This document shows, one piece after another, positions 36,435 through 48,412 of a stretch of 64,000 nt of DNA; position 1 is the stretch's first letter, and the number at the start of each line of letters is the position of its first letter. The notes under the pieces are model-generated. The model saw nothing but the letters and a program-made list of their open reading frames with translations, did no database searches and was not told the DNA's origin. The DNA is taken from the NCBI GenBank assembly GCA_958295665.1, contig OY282560.1:307749236-307813235 (forward strand), given 5' to 3'. The translations under genes were made by a program, and so were the position numbers. Source of the DNA: Tipula vernalis. Taxonomy: Eukaryota; Arthropoda; Insecta; Diptera; Tipulidae.

Positions 36435-38706
36435 CTAATTAAGTATGAAAGCAGGTACAATCGCATCTCTAGGCAACCTTCGTAGTGCGTACATTAAAAA
36501 TCGCTTCTGAACCCTTTCTATGCGATCTGAATAGTTAATATAAAACGGATTCCATATTACAACACCATATTCCAACAATGAACGAACAAAAGAGACATAT
36601 AAAGTTTTAATCACGTAAGGATCATGAAAATCCTTAGCAAACCTTTTAACAAATCCAAGCATAGAATTCGCTTTAGAAATGCAACCTTCAACATGTTTAT
36701 GGAACGATAAATTCGAATTAAAGGTTATACCTAAATCTTTAAAAGTATCAACAGTTTCAATACTACAACCATCAAAGAAGTAATCGTAACTAGTGGGTAA
36801 GACTACGCGGGTGAAACACATTGTTTTGCATTTGGAGATGTTTAGAATCAAATTATGCGATGTACACCAAGCCTTGAAGTTTGTCAGGTCAGACTGAAAG
36901 TCAAGTGCATCATTGGCGCAAGAAATAGTTTTGAAGATTTTTATATCGACCGCATAAATGAGAATGTCGGAATGACTTAGACAGTTGACCACATCGTTTA
37001 CGAAAAGAATGAAGAGCATGGGACCCAAATGGCTGCCTTGAGGGACTCCTGAAGAAACATCAATCACTCTTGAAGTGAAGCTGCCAATTTTCACAAATTG
37101 AGTTCTGGATTTTAGATAAGATCTAATCCAATCAACTGGCAAGTAGTTACAATTCAATGAAATAAGTTTCCGCAACAGCAAGTCATGATCGATCTTGTCA
37201 AAAGCCTTACAAAAATCAGTGTAAACGACCTGCACAATATTACCATTTAATAGAGCCCTTGAAATACAATTAGTAAACAAAACTAAATTAGTAATAGTTG
37301 ACCTACCAGGGAAAAATCCATGCTGTTTGGAAGAAATGAAAGTCTTAACATGAAAGAATAATTAATCTTTAACTAGTTTCTCAAGAAGCTTTGGTAAAAC
37401 TGAAAGAATACAAATACCTCTATAGTTCTCGACATCGCTTCGAGATCCGGATTTGAAAATCGGCTTAATAAGTGAGCGTTTCCATGCAATAGGAAAGCAA
37501 CCCTCAGCGAGACTTTTATTAAATAGTACGGAGATATGGGAAGAAATTATCTTACCGGTTAATTTTAGAAAAATGGGTGGAATAGAATCGAAACCGGCAC
37601 TTTGGTTAATATCAATATTAGACAATTCGGATAAAATAGTATCCACTTCCAGACGAAACATTGAAAACTTAGAATTACTTGCAACATTACTGAAATTACC
37701 AAAATTTGATTTCGAACTATAAACACTCTGAAAGAAATCAGCAAATAAATTACAAGTATCCTGTAGAAGGGTAACCATTAGACTTACTCTTGTAGTTAAC
37801 AAAATGCCAAAAATTATTTGGCTTCGATTTAATTAATGATTCAATTTCCAGAATATAACAGCTGTAAAGAAATCGGTTTAGATATATATACTTCTTACGT
37901 AATACATCAAACGAGTTGTAATTAACAACATTAGGATGCAATTTATATTTCTTGTGAGCCTTGTCCTTTCTATTTTTTAGATTTATCAACTCATTATTAT
38001 ACCACGGTTCCTTCTTAACGCTAAAAGCTTTCAGTCTAGGGATAAATTTCTCAATACCTAGATTAAAAATTCTATAAAATTCGATTAACATGTCATCAAT
38101 ACTATTACAAGCATAAAAAAACGACCAATCATACGTATCCAGAAATGCATTTAAATAATTGTAATCGCCCTTTATAAAGTTGTAAGTCCATGAATTAAAA
38201 TTTTGTTCGACTAACTCGCAACATTCAAACATAACTGAAATATTCAGTGAAGAGTGGAAAATACTAGACGATCCAGCCAAATCCTCACACGTCGATACGG
38301 TCACCTCATGATCAAATGGTACAAAAGCCAGATCCAACACATTACCACTATTATTCGTAACACTGTTACATTGCTTTAACCCCAACGAAAATATTTCCGA
38401 GATGAAGTTATCCATTTCATCGTTCATGTTAATAGGAGTCAAATTGTGATCAACATACTCCCACACAATATCCGGAATGTTAAAATCTCCAAAAATAAAT
38501 AGACGATCCTCCGGCTGAAGAAGTGGAGCAATATTTGATTTGACAGTGTCCACAAACCTTTGATAAACTGGCATACTCGAATGGCAGGGTATATATGTAA
38601 CACAGATGATCAGCGAATATGAATGGAATTGTATACGTACAGCAACAATTTCGGCAACGCAATTAGCCAACGTTATCAGACTGGATGAATATTGGAATAT
38701 GGCCAA
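36435..38706 (-). pseudogene. CR1/Jockey-group LINE ORF2 relic
   Basis: Reverse-strand endonuclease C-terminal half (38706-37750) with FGDFNIPD; then RT fingers (37802-37362) with SIPPIFLKLTG, ENYRGICILSVLPKLLEKL; then palm and thumb (37280-36435) with YTDFCKAFDKIDHDLL, SSGVPQGSHLGPMLF and a YAVD box where the family has YADD. So one catalytic Asp appears replaced. Frames break near 37790 and 37361. The 5' end is truncated in the endonuclease at ~38706, directly against a dispersed repeat array. Clade uncertain; no RNase H seen. Confidence 0.8.
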
Positions 38707-39640
38707 GTATGATGAAACTTGTATATTTCTTAACCGATTTTGATGAAATTTGACACGTGCGATATAAATGGGATTCTAAAATGATATTTAGAAAAAGTTC
38801 TAGAATATAGTCAATTAGGAAGGAACTTGGTTATTTCTCAACCGATTATGATGAAATTCGACTTGTACGATGGAAATGGGATCTTCAAATGATTTTTAGG
38901 TGAAGTTCTGGAATATGGCCAAGTATGATGAAACTTGGCTGTTTCTTGAACGACACGTGCGATAGAAATACATTCTAAAATGAATTTTAGATGAAGTTCT
39001 GGGATTTCATCAAGTACGAAGGAAACGGGATTTTATAATGATTTTTAGAAGAAGTCCTTAAAAGACATCAACAAATTATTTTATAATCTTATATGCTGAA
39101 TTTCATCAGAATCGGTTAAGATGTAGCCAAATTCCTTTTTTATTGGATTTGTCGACTTCCTTTCGAATTAGCCGCATTCCAGAATTCTTCCAAAAAATAT
39201 TTTAGAATCCCATTTCCATCGTACATGCTGAATTTCATCATAATCCGTTATTAACTTTTTGCCAGTCCCTGCATATAATAGATATATGAAGCCCATACCG
39301 TTTAACCGAGATGCCTCTACATTCTATGTTATACGTATATTAAATGAGATTATGTATCACGTTTAATGAGATGCTCAGGACATGTAAAGGGTTAAATTAT
39401 CAAGTTCCTTCCTGATTGGCCTTATTCCAGAACTTCGTCCCAAAATCTTCTTAGAATCGCGTTTCGATCGTACAGCTGAGAAATTACGAAGTTCCTTCCG
39501 AATTGGCTATACTCCATAACTTCTTCCAAAAAACATTTTTGAATCCCATTTCCATCATAAATGTTGGTCTAGAAATAGCCAAGTCCCTTTTTAATTGGCT
39601 ATATTCTAGAAAATCAATCTGTTTTTTTAACCGAAAGCCA
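38707..39640. repeat. Dispersed repeat array, orientation flips in the middle (copy 2)
   Basis: The left half (38700-39030) repeats 'aaccgattatgatgaaattcgac..gatggaaatgggattctaaaatgattttta..agttctggaatat'. The right half (39040-39640) carries the same theme as its complement, 'gaatttcatcagaatcggttaag' with 'ccaaaaaatattttagaatcccatttccatcgtac'. Unit length is roughly 90-100 bp. Confidence 0.7.
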
Positions 39641-41968
39641 TGTAAGCGATATACTTGACTTGCCTGATTATAAATAATAAAAAAAAACATTGTATCCCTT
39701 ATATCCGAATTGTGTCCATTAAATCGGGGTGGGGTGCTTTAAATCGAATTACATTACGTCCAATAAATTATTTTACTTGCTTAATAACAAACCACGTCGA
39801 TCTATTTTATGTTCATAACCTGACAATTTTGAATGTAAATTTACTAAATGAACTATTTCGATATAAATTGTAAACTAAGATGATATGTATACAAAAATGA
39901 CTAGCAAACCTAACCATTATCTCCGTTGCCGAATCCAATCTATCTGATGCTTGATAAAATTTGTTAATTGGGCTATTATGCAGTGAATATAAAGAAAATT
40001 TGAGAACCTGTGAGAACAGTCTGTAAACGCCAAGGCTTCCCACTGTTGATTGCATAGAAAGTGATTCTAACCAGCTTTGCTAATTGAGCGACAGTGCGAC
40101 AGGTAATATTTATTCTAATGCTACCTCATTTTATTTTTTTTAGCTCAAAAATAGCAACATACTAGGTTAGATATTATAACAACGTACTTCCGGTTTTTAA
40201 CGCAAATAATGGGAAAATGAATGTACATCAATATTCCATGTTTCTAAATTTTTTTTTGTAATTTTTTAGCATTGGGGCAGCTTTATCATAGTGATTTATT
40301 CTTGCCAAAATTTCAAAATGCTGGATAGGGCTTTTTACAGGGTGTTATAGCCATTTCCGCATTTATGGTTATCATATTTTCTAAATTCCGTAACTTGATA
40401 TGTTATCGATAAAAAAATTATTTTGATAGTAATTGTTGAGATCAACAGTGCAACAAAACACAATATTTTGTGTCAACTCATCAACACTACAAGCCGGAAC
40501 CTAACAAATTAATAATTTGTTTTCTTTATAATGTCACACAACACTTTTTCTCATTCTGAATCATCAATATACGGAACTCTTTTATTAACAACAAGTTGTT
40601 TATTCTCGATAACCAATAGACCCCACCCGTGGTAATCTATTAGTTAACTGTAGATCAAGACTATCTTGAATTTATAATTTAAGTACAAAAGTCTATGATT
40701 TTACATGGGGTAGCCCAATTGTGCTAATTATCGTTAGTTTGCATATATGAGGTGGGAAAAACGCCAAAAAATAATTAAACATATTCGGACAGCATAATAA
40801 AAACTTGTGAATATAACAGTTAGCGCCGCTTACCTGTTTAGGGGGTACATCATGCAATTTTCAAGTTGGAAACATTCCGGTTTCCGTGTGGATTGTTTGT
40901 TAGGAATTTCCGACAGCTTTAAGGCCCTTTCCGAAAGTTATACTCATTTATTTAGACATTTTTTTTATTTTTTATTTTTTTACGGGGTGAGCTATATTAG
41001 CCCTGTGCACCGCGACCATTGAGGTCTATTGTGCATTCCCAGAAAGTTTCACGTAAAGTGGAGGTTCAAGTCCTTGATAAACGCCACCAGATCATGCATA
41101 TTTAGAGGGCCGACGTTAGGCCACTGTATTGTGTATGCATGCATATTTGTTGCCAATTTATTAATTTTGATGCCAATGTTTGTCGTCACAGTATTTAATT
41201 ATGTCCTTCAAAAATATTTGTTTGTTCGTTCATATGTTGTTCCAAAATATTATTTGTGATGCCAATTTATTTTTTTTTGATGCTAATGTTTGTCGCCAAA
41301 TTTTTTTTCTTGTATGCCCGTTTAAATTGTCCCTTATAGAAATAAGACAAAAAGTGTACTGGCAGTAGAATGTTTAGGCTAAAAAATCTGAAGTATACCT
41401 AAAGTACTTATATATACTCTTTCTGGATCATTCTCCGAAAAGACCGATTGAAATATTTTGTTTAGGTCATTTTATATTTACATACAAAATTAAATCCTTA
41501 ACAGTTTTAATTAATAGAATAATCTATGTATGATTTGCTAGTGTATTAATTTAAATTTGCCAAACGAGCGCTTACATCGTTAAGGTTAATGATTTTTGAC
41601 AACCCCGCAACCTAAGAAGTATCACCATACTCTCTGTTGGAAATAATTGCTTCTCGGAACCAACCAATGAGTAACGCAATACGATTGTCAATTTTGTCAA
41701 GCGATAATGCTGGCCCAAATCTTCACATCATTAAAGCCCCTATATACCATTTTATGTCATATATATCATTTATTAGAAATATACAGGTGATCCAAAAGAA
41801 TTAGTATACATATTTAACAGTTGATGTTAGTTTTTGACTTTTGATTTTATGTATAATTTTTTACAGAATAAAATAAAAAATCTGCCTCGACTTGATCTAT
41901 GGCTTTTTGCGCTCTGTGCACTATTTTATCCAAAAAATCACAACTTACTAAATCTATTTTTATTGCAG
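39641..41968. other. Mostly unannotated region upstream of the dehydrogenase gene
   Basis: No convincing coding region. A short stretch near 40980-41100 ('ctgtgcaccgcgaccattgaggtctattgtgca') resembles the 3' ends of RNase H-type LINEs such as the one at 46.2 kb and may be a LINE tail. A 5' UTR exon of the DHRS4-like gene should lie here because a splice acceptor precedes its coding exon 1, but I could not locate it. Confidence 0.4.
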
Positions 41969-41976
41969 GTATCTAA

Positions 41977-42944
41977 ATGATGACAGCCACAAAAGTAAAT
42001 TTTAAATTACCACATCCAGACATTAATGAAAAAACAAAAAGTTCAGACATTAATCCAAACCGTTTTATCGGTAAAGTGGCCGTAATAACAGCATCGACTG
42101 ATGGGTAAATGTTCAACAAATTTATTTCAAATCATAGCAAATTTTTTGTGATTTGCGTTTATATTTTATTTTCAGAATTGGTTTTGCTATAGCTGAACGT
42201 TTTGCTCAAGAAGGGGCAAATGTGGTAATCAGCAGCAGAAAAGAAGAAAATGTTAAGGCAGCTGTTGAAAAACTGAAACAGTACAGTGTGCACGGTGTCG
42301 TTTGTCACGTTGGTGTGGCTGCTCAACGAAAACAATTATTTGTTGAGGTATGATAACATCAAAAGTAATCAAGTTACAAAATATCGTTAAATATTTTATT
42401 ATTTCATGTTCAGACAACTCGAGTTTTTGGTGGGGTGGATATATTAGTATCGAATGCTGCTTTAAATCCACAACATGGTCCCGTGCTAGAAACGAATGAA
42501 GACTCTTGGGATAAAATGTTCGATATCAATGTTAAATCATCATTTCTTCTGAGCAAAGAAGCGCTACCATATCTCCAAAAACGTGGTGGCGGATCAATTA
42601 TTTACATTTCATCTATAGCCGGGTTACGTCCGCATGCTCCAATTGGCGCTTATTCTGTTACTAAAACAGCACTATCATCGTTAACAAAAGCGGCAGCCGA
42701 TGCATATGCGACACAAAACATTCGGGTAAACTGTGTGGCGCCCGGTGTGATTATGACTAAATTTTCGGACTCGCTTCTTAAAACTCAAGCGAATATCGAT
42801 TATTATCTGTCGGTGATAGCTATGCGCAGGTTTGGTGTATCGCGTGAAGTTTCCGGTGTTGTCGCATTTTTAGCATCGAACGATGCAAGCTACATAACGG
42901 GCGAAACAATTCCAGTTAGTGGTGGGATAGCTGCAAGACTTTGA
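41977..42944 (+). CDS. DHRS4: DHRS4-like short-chain dehydrogenase/reductase
   Basis: Coding exons 41977-42104, 42176-42347 and 42414-42944; introns of 71 and 66 bp with GTAAAT...TTCAG and GTATGA...TTCAG, phases consistent, 276 aa. A NADP(H)-dependent carbonyl/retinal reductase of the SDR family is expected. Rossmann cofactor loop VITASTDGIGFAIA (37-50), with the STDG variant typical of DHRS4; SSRKEE after beta-2 suits NADPH; NAA at 114-116; catalytic Ser near 166-167, Tyr180 and Lys184 (YSVTK). It ends A-R-L, a peroxisomal PTS1-type tripeptide. An acceptor AG at 41967-41968 lies just upstream, so a 5' UTR exon is likely. No damage seen; this is the only clear host gene in the window. The first of two tandem ATGs was chosen. 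Confidence 0.92.
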
Positions 42945-43045
42945 TTTGATTTTATAGTTTTAGGAAAAGGAATTGCGGTATTTCGGTACTGCTTACTGCT
43001 GAACAATTTCATTAGATATTATTGCTTAAATAATGTCAATTAAAA

Positions 43046-43051
43046 AATAAA
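43046..43051 (+). terminator. Polyadenylation signal of the DHRS4-like gene
   Basis: AATAAA about 100 bp after the stop codon, giving a short 3' UTR. Confidence 0.6.
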
Positions 43052-43639
43052 ATCTTATACAATTATTGGCCGATTAAAAGTTGTATCCTTTTGTATAATA
43101 GAGATAATTACTTATTTTGTAGTATATTTATATTCGCAACGGAAACTGCCGATTTCAATTTTATATTCTTTTCTACTAATTCGATATTTAGCAGAAATGA
43201 AAATTGTATTTACTTTTGCTTCCAACTTGTGTAAGCAGAACTTTGTCCCCAAAAGTAAGCTATAATCAAATATATTAAAATTAAATTGAACCTCTAATAG
43301 GCTTTTTATCGGTCCATTGACCCTTCATGAGGCTAAATACCAGTATTTGCTTTGCTTTTAAGAGATATCGTTACGTATTATTACGACAGACCATGTTTAG
43401 TAGTGTTACGTATATAATTACGGCTAGTATAATCTAACCATTGTAGCTGGTGCATATATAAGGGCCTACCTATTAAAGCAAAAGCTGTCTTTTCTTGTGA
43501 TTCCTGATCTAATGGAATTTGCCAATATATGCACCGGAAAGATCTAAAGACGTTAAATATTTTGTCCCTTGTAGGTTGAACAAAATATTTTCAAGGTGAG
43601 GTATAGGGTAAGAATTTTTAATATTATTATTACTATTAT
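43052..43639. other. Spacer
   Basis: No gene. A TATATAAGGG (~43457) followed by ATTAAAG within the 43400-43520 stretch looks LTR- or promoter-like, but no partner copy was found. Confidence 0.4.
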
Positions 43640-44100
43640 TGGAGGGCCATGCGGGCGATCAGCCACCTCGCACTGCGACCTAAAAGTTCTATTGTGCTGG
43701 ACCCTGCTTAATTATCCGTCCAGTCAATATTCAGGTTCTTAATGAACCTGATAATACTGCCTCCCATTACGTGATACATACTATCTGGGCTTATTGTTCT
43801 CCCTCCTAGATGTTAACTACAGCATGTAGTTCCGCTAGAAAGACGGTAGCCTTGGAGTCCAAGGACTTCGAGAGGGTTGTCCCACTCCCGTATATTCCTA
43901 CTACTGCCCCGTATTCCGTTTGATTTTACTCTTACGAATTGCTGGGAATTGCAAATCGCCTGTAGGTCACTCAGCTTTATTACAGGAAGGCTAAATAAAA
44001 TTGGAGGGTGCCTGGTATCCAGAGTCCGCATATTTTGAACTGATTAACCTATCAGCCATCCATCCATCGGTATATGCTGTTGCACCTTAGATTAGGTTTT
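43640..44100 (-). other. GC-richer relic, possible LINE 3' region
   Basis: Noticeably more GC-rich than its flanks, with one reverse-strand ORF (43813-44031, MRTLDTRHPPILFSLPVIK...) that I do not recognise. The low-coordinate end is an ATT/TAA trinucleotide run (~43620-43640) preceded by 'gcactgcgacctaaaagttctattgtgct', resembling LINE tails in flies. Assignment tentative. Confidence 0.35.
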
Positions 44101-44149
44101 TTTTTCAAGGTTTTCTCCTTTAGCGTCATACTTTAGCCTGTGCCAAATG

Positions 44150-45200
44150 GCCTTAGTTACCAGTGGTTGCCACGAGGAGGCAGTACGTACATTTGCGAAT
44201 TGTGAACAGGTTACCCCTTACACAATTGTACCCATCGCGCAGCTGCCTAATGACAAGACACCAGAACGGCTCACGTGGTACGCACCCTACTGGAAGGTTA
44301 CGGAGCTGGTAGATTAATCTACTCATCTTTGCCCCCCCCCCCCAATAGACGCCAAACCACCAATAATCTTTAATAGTAACGGAATTCAATTTTCGTGCAT
44401 CGAGGCACATACGAAAATTTTTGTAAATTCAGGTCTGGTTTTTAAGTTCTGATTTTTTAGAAATTTTTGGGCATTTTGTCCTATAAGACTGTAATTGTAG
44501 CACCTATATCTAAAAGGCCTGTTATTGGTTGATTATTTCAACACATTCAGATATAACCGATTATCACCTGGAGTTTGTGAAACGATGGTAAATACATCGG
44601 AAATGTCTGACTTGGCTCCTTCGGCAGGAGCGGAAGTTGAAGTAGAAGGTGAAGAATGATCAGTTTTCATTATTTGATTGGTAGAATTGGAAATAGCAAT
44701 TTTATTTCCAGGTATTCTGGGAATGTAACGTCTTTTCTTCCACATCGGTAACAGAAATATTTTGCTCTTCTTGGTTTACTGTATTGCTCTGTTTTATGTG
44801 TACTTTCAAAACAGTTAACGCAAGTAAAAGACCAAGGAGCTTTTACCGTGAAGGTGAAGGTTTTGTTTTGATTAGTAGACGGTGTCCGAAAATTTTCTGA
44901 TTTTGAATTTCTCTACTGCGTAATAGCAGAATATTCAGGTTTTCCCTGAGTTGTAAAATTATTTGGAGTTGGATTGCGATTTTGTATTGCGATAGCGGGA
45001 TCCTTAATTGAGATTTCCTGAGGCATTGTTTTGATGCTTATCAGAATACTTGTTTTTGACGATATAAACTTGATTAAATTTGTTTATATTAGCATTTAAA
45101 CTGTTTTCCCTACAGAGCTTTTCAGCTTTTTCAATATTTTTACAAAGTAGGTTAAGTTCATCAACAGACTGAATGTTAGACAAGTTTTTAAAACCTAACC
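44150..45200 (-). pseudogene. Ty3/gypsy-like gag and RT relic
   Basis: Reverse-strand reading begins near 45190 with a gag-like stretch (SVDELNLLCKNIEKAEKLC) and continues to zinc-knuckle remnants CVNCFESTH and CYRCGR (~44700-44850) in which some cysteines read as tyrosine. RT onset CLDARKLNSVTIKDYW follows at ~44400, then LRNLPVG near 44240. Protease and most of RT are missing. A run of ~12 C near 44335 disrupts the frame. Unrelated in position to the gypsy relic at 10.8-12.2 kb, though possibly the same family. Confidence 0.6.
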
Positions 45201-46140
45201 TATAGGTGTTCCTTCTTTATGTATTTTGGGGAGACAGATGTTTCGATTATTTTGTCGCTTTTGTTTATTATGCTGTTGACTTCTATTTTGTATGTGATTG
45301 TTGGGTCAATATTTAGTTCTTGTATATTATTGTCACTGATGTATTGTGCTATTTTTTCATTGTATTCATTGGTGTGCATTATTACAGTTGTGTTGCCTTT
45401 ATCCGTTTTCGTCCTATTGCTGAATGTTCTGAAATTTTCTTTTTTATCTTCTTGATGATTTTATTTTCGTTGATATGTATTGTGCTATTATTGGTTTGTC
45501 TGTTGTTAGAGAGTTGTTGGGCGATATTTTGGCGGATGATGTCACGATACTGTGTGTTTGACTTAGTAATTGCGCTCTCCATGTTTTGTAATTTTGTTTT
45601 GTCATTGTTTTTGTTTTGCAATGGAGTGACATTGTGTTTTAAACCTTTATTTAAAAGATCAAGCTCTGCGACACTGGATGTGATGTCTGTTTAATTTACT
45701 GTTCTTTTATGGAATTCATGAGATAAGATGTTGTTGTTGTTTGCGGTCACCGGTGTGCTTTGTTGATCGATTAGTCGCATTAATTTTCTTTTTATAACCC
45801 TTTTTTCAGAAGGATGATATTGTCTCTGTTCTTTTGTGAATTTTATGGGCAATATTTTCGTGTTCAAGTTGGTGAAATGTTTTGGACAAATGGAGTTGTG
45901 TATTATATGCTTGTGTTGTTAAACTGTTAATTTTAACGTAGAGGCTTCGGTTGGACTGTTTTAACCATAATCTTTCGGCCTTTTGTTGCACATATTTGGC
46001 TGTGGCCGATTTGCATCTGATTATCACTTTTATAAATGATGGCGTTATTTTCTTTCTGTAGCATTTTTTGTTAAAGGCCAAATTTACACGGGTCTTTTTT
46101 AGTTTCAGGTTTAAATTTAGATATTTAAACACTAGTTTGG
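45200..46140 (-). pseudogene. Penelope-like element, N-terminal and early RT region
   Basis: Reverse-strand: a basic N-terminus (KTRVNLAFNKKCYRKKITPSF, KYVQQKAERLW, HLSKTFHQLEHENIAHKI; 46132-45806), frame-broken middle, then KGNTTVIMHTNEYNEKIAQY and DPTITYKIEV (45430-45270). The KGNTTV-IM motif and its position are typical of Penelope-like reverse transcriptases. Several stops separate the blocks and the catalytic palm and GIY-YIG domain are absent, cut near 45200 where the gypsy relic begins. Confidence 0.65.
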
Positions 46141-46310
46141 TCGACTACTGAAAAACTCAGTTAGACAGGAAATTTCAGGTTTGTCGTGTTAACAGAAAGG
46201 ATAAAAAAATTATTTGTGATAAAGGTTAGGTTAGGTTGGAGTGGCTGCTTGCGCACACTTAGACCGGTGACGGTCCATTGTGATACCACAGGATGTATCC
46301 CCTTTTACCC

Positions 46311-47548
46311 CTATTGGAACCATTTAGAGCTACTTATGTAGCGTAAGACGTCCCGCACTTTACTGTTTTCGAGATCCGAGAGGCAGTCCATCTTGAACTT
46401 ACCTAAGTGTTTGTGCCTTCTGAGAGCCAATGCTGTACACGAGCAAAGGAAGTGGACCAACGTCTCTTCCTCCTCTTCGTCCAAGCAGCTTCTGCAGAAG
46501 TCATTAGCCTCCAGACCCAGCCTTCTTGCATATTCTCCAAAAAGGCAGTGTCCCGTGAGAATTCCTACGACCGTTCTTAATTCACGTCTGCGTAAGGATA
46601 TTAATGCCCTAGTGCGCCCCAAGTCCAGCTTTGTCCAAACTTGTCTTGCAACTCTACAGGTGAGGGTGTTAGACCACCTTTCCCCCGCTGAGGATAGCTC
46701 CTGCTTCCCAAGTGCTTGTCTCAGCGCTGTGATAGGCCTCCCCAGACTTGCCCTTTCCGGTTGCAGCTGGAGAGTCGTACCATGCCTAGCAAGTTCATCT
46801 GCCCTGCAGTTCCCCATGACGCCCGAGTGACCTGGAACCCAGACTACCTGGATATTGAAATGCTCACCCATCTCATTTAGAGATGAGTGACAACTCAACG
46901 CCACCCGTGACACCAAAGACACCGATTCTAACGACCGGATCGCCGCTTGACTGTCCACATAGATTGTGATATCGTCTGAGGATAACACATTATGCTTCAA
47001 CCACGTCATGACCTCCTCAATCGCTACGACTTCAGCTTCGTACACGCTGCAGTAATCAGGGAGACGAATAGAAATATTTACATTTAATTTGTCACAGAAT
47101 ACTCCAGCTCCTACTTTGCCGTCTAGCTTGGAGCCATCTGTGAAGAATTGCAACGTTCGGTTTCCGATAACGGTCTATCCCTCCAGGATTCTCTTGAAGG
47201 CAAGGAAGTCCGAAATCGCTTCTCGAAGCGTAGAGTAGGTTTAATGTAGTCAAGATTCGCCAGCTCATCCTTCAACGATCTGACAATAGTAGAGTGTCCT
47301 ATACTAAGACACCTCCACTGAGAGACGGCTGCAAATCGTACAGCCGTGTTTGCCGCCATCTGTTTGCCAAAAATGTCGACCGGAAGAAGGTACAACATAA
47401 CCTCTAAGGCACTTGTCGGTTTCGACCTCAATGCCCCGCTAACAAGTATACAGGCTGTTCTTTGCACTCTCTCAATCTTACTTTTGTAAGTTACCTTGTT
47501 CAGAGCTGGCCACCAAACACCCACCCCGTACATGAGTACAGGTCTCAC
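46311..47548 (-). pseudogene. LINE RT C-terminus and RNase H domain
   Basis: Segment 47548-47123 carries the post-RT region (YGVGVWWPALNKVTYKSKIERVQR). Segment 47153-46311 carries RNase H: FFTDGSKLDGKVGAGV (first Asp), YEAEVVAIEEV (Glu), IYVDSQAAIRSL (second Asp) and VPGHSGVMGNCRADELAR (His and third Asp), so all the usual catalytic residues are present. It ends with a CCHC-like CRSC...HFLCSC motif and WFQ. The two frames overlap by ~30 bp at a frameshift. RNase H is found in LOA, I and Outcast-type LINEs. Confidence 0.8.
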
Positions 47549-47861
47549 TACAGCGGTGTAGAGTCAGTGTACCAGCTCCGGCTTCAGACCCCATCTATGA
47601 CCAATGGCGTTCCTACAGGAGTACAAAGCAATAGTAGCTTTGTTTATTCTCTCCAACATGTTGGGCTTCCAACTTACTGTCCAAGATAATGCCCAGATAT
47701 CTAGCTCTATCAGTAAAAGCAAGTCTCGTGCCATTTAAGGTAGGAGGGACAACTACCGGGATTTTGTATTTCTTAGTAAAGAGTACCAGCTCTGTCTTGG
47801 ACGGGTTAATACCAAGTCCACATTTGCCAGCCCATTTCGTAACGATGGTAAGCGCATTCTG
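47549..47861 (-). pseudogene. LINE RT thumb region
   Basis: Reverse-strand pieces include ALTIVTKWAGKCGLG, KTELVLFTKKYKIP and RARYLGI, the region that follows the catalytic box in this group. Frames are broken around 47690 and 47580. It joins the upstream RT segment across the solo LTR. Confidence 0.7.
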
Positions 47862-48407
47862 TGTTGTGATTCCGATGAATAATCCGAAACTTTAATAAAA
47901 TTTTTGCACTCAAAAAATAAAAATAAACGATTGAAGTTTAATTAATTTTTTCTTTTATTTTTTATGTTTTTATTATTCTTGTTTTGAAAATTTTATCACA
48001 ATAAATAAATGTCACAATACAATATTTTGTTGCTTGGTTGGAAAAGAACTGACCGAATAAATGTTTATTTCCCAATTTATATTAATTTTATTTATATCGA
48101 GTTATATAAACCGACGCGACATCTAATTGGTAATATATTATGGTGATGCGTTTGTTAATTATGGTATAATTGAGGTAAGAAATTAAATTTACCTTTACGA
48201 CAAATTCACAATAAAATTTTTAACAATAAAACTGTCATACAATATTAAGTGATTCGGTTCGAATCTTAATAAACAAAAACATAAACAATACTAAATTAAT
48301 TGGTTTGAATCTTAATAAGAGTAATTAACATAGCAGTGATTTAGGGGTAATTTTAATTAGTACAGAATAATAACATCATTTTTAAAAGTGGTTAATGAAA
48401 ATAGACA
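47862..48407 (-). mobile_element. Solo LTR, 546 bp
   Basis: Starts TGTTGTGATT and ends AATAGACA (plus strand), bounded by the 5-bp duplication TTCTG (47857-47861 and 48408-48412). Removing it rejoins the LINE coding phrase around VDVMQN / ALTIVTKW. TG...CA ends and a 5-bp duplication fit a gypsy or BEL LTR left by recombination. No internal sequence remains. Orientation unknown; several AATAAA-like words occur on the plus strand. Confidence 0.8.
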
Positions 48408-48412
48408 TTCTG

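Noticed and set aside
43640..44100. Possible host gene because of higher GC
   Set aside because: No consistent frame or splice structure; trinucleotide tail and neighbours suggest a retroelement remnant.
44330..44345. Long C run (also 48557-48567) as a G-quadruplex or regulatory signal
   Set aside because: Both lie in decayed retroelement frames and look like homopolymer expansion or assembly error.
45320..45694. Hydrophobic plus-strand ORF resembling a membrane protein
   Set aside because: It is the complement of the lysine/asparagine/glutamine-rich Penelope relic, which makes its antisense hydrophobic.
46393..46830. 145-codon plus-strand ORF opposite the RNase H domain
   Set aside because: The reverse-strand frame has clear RNase H catalytic motifs; this one has none.
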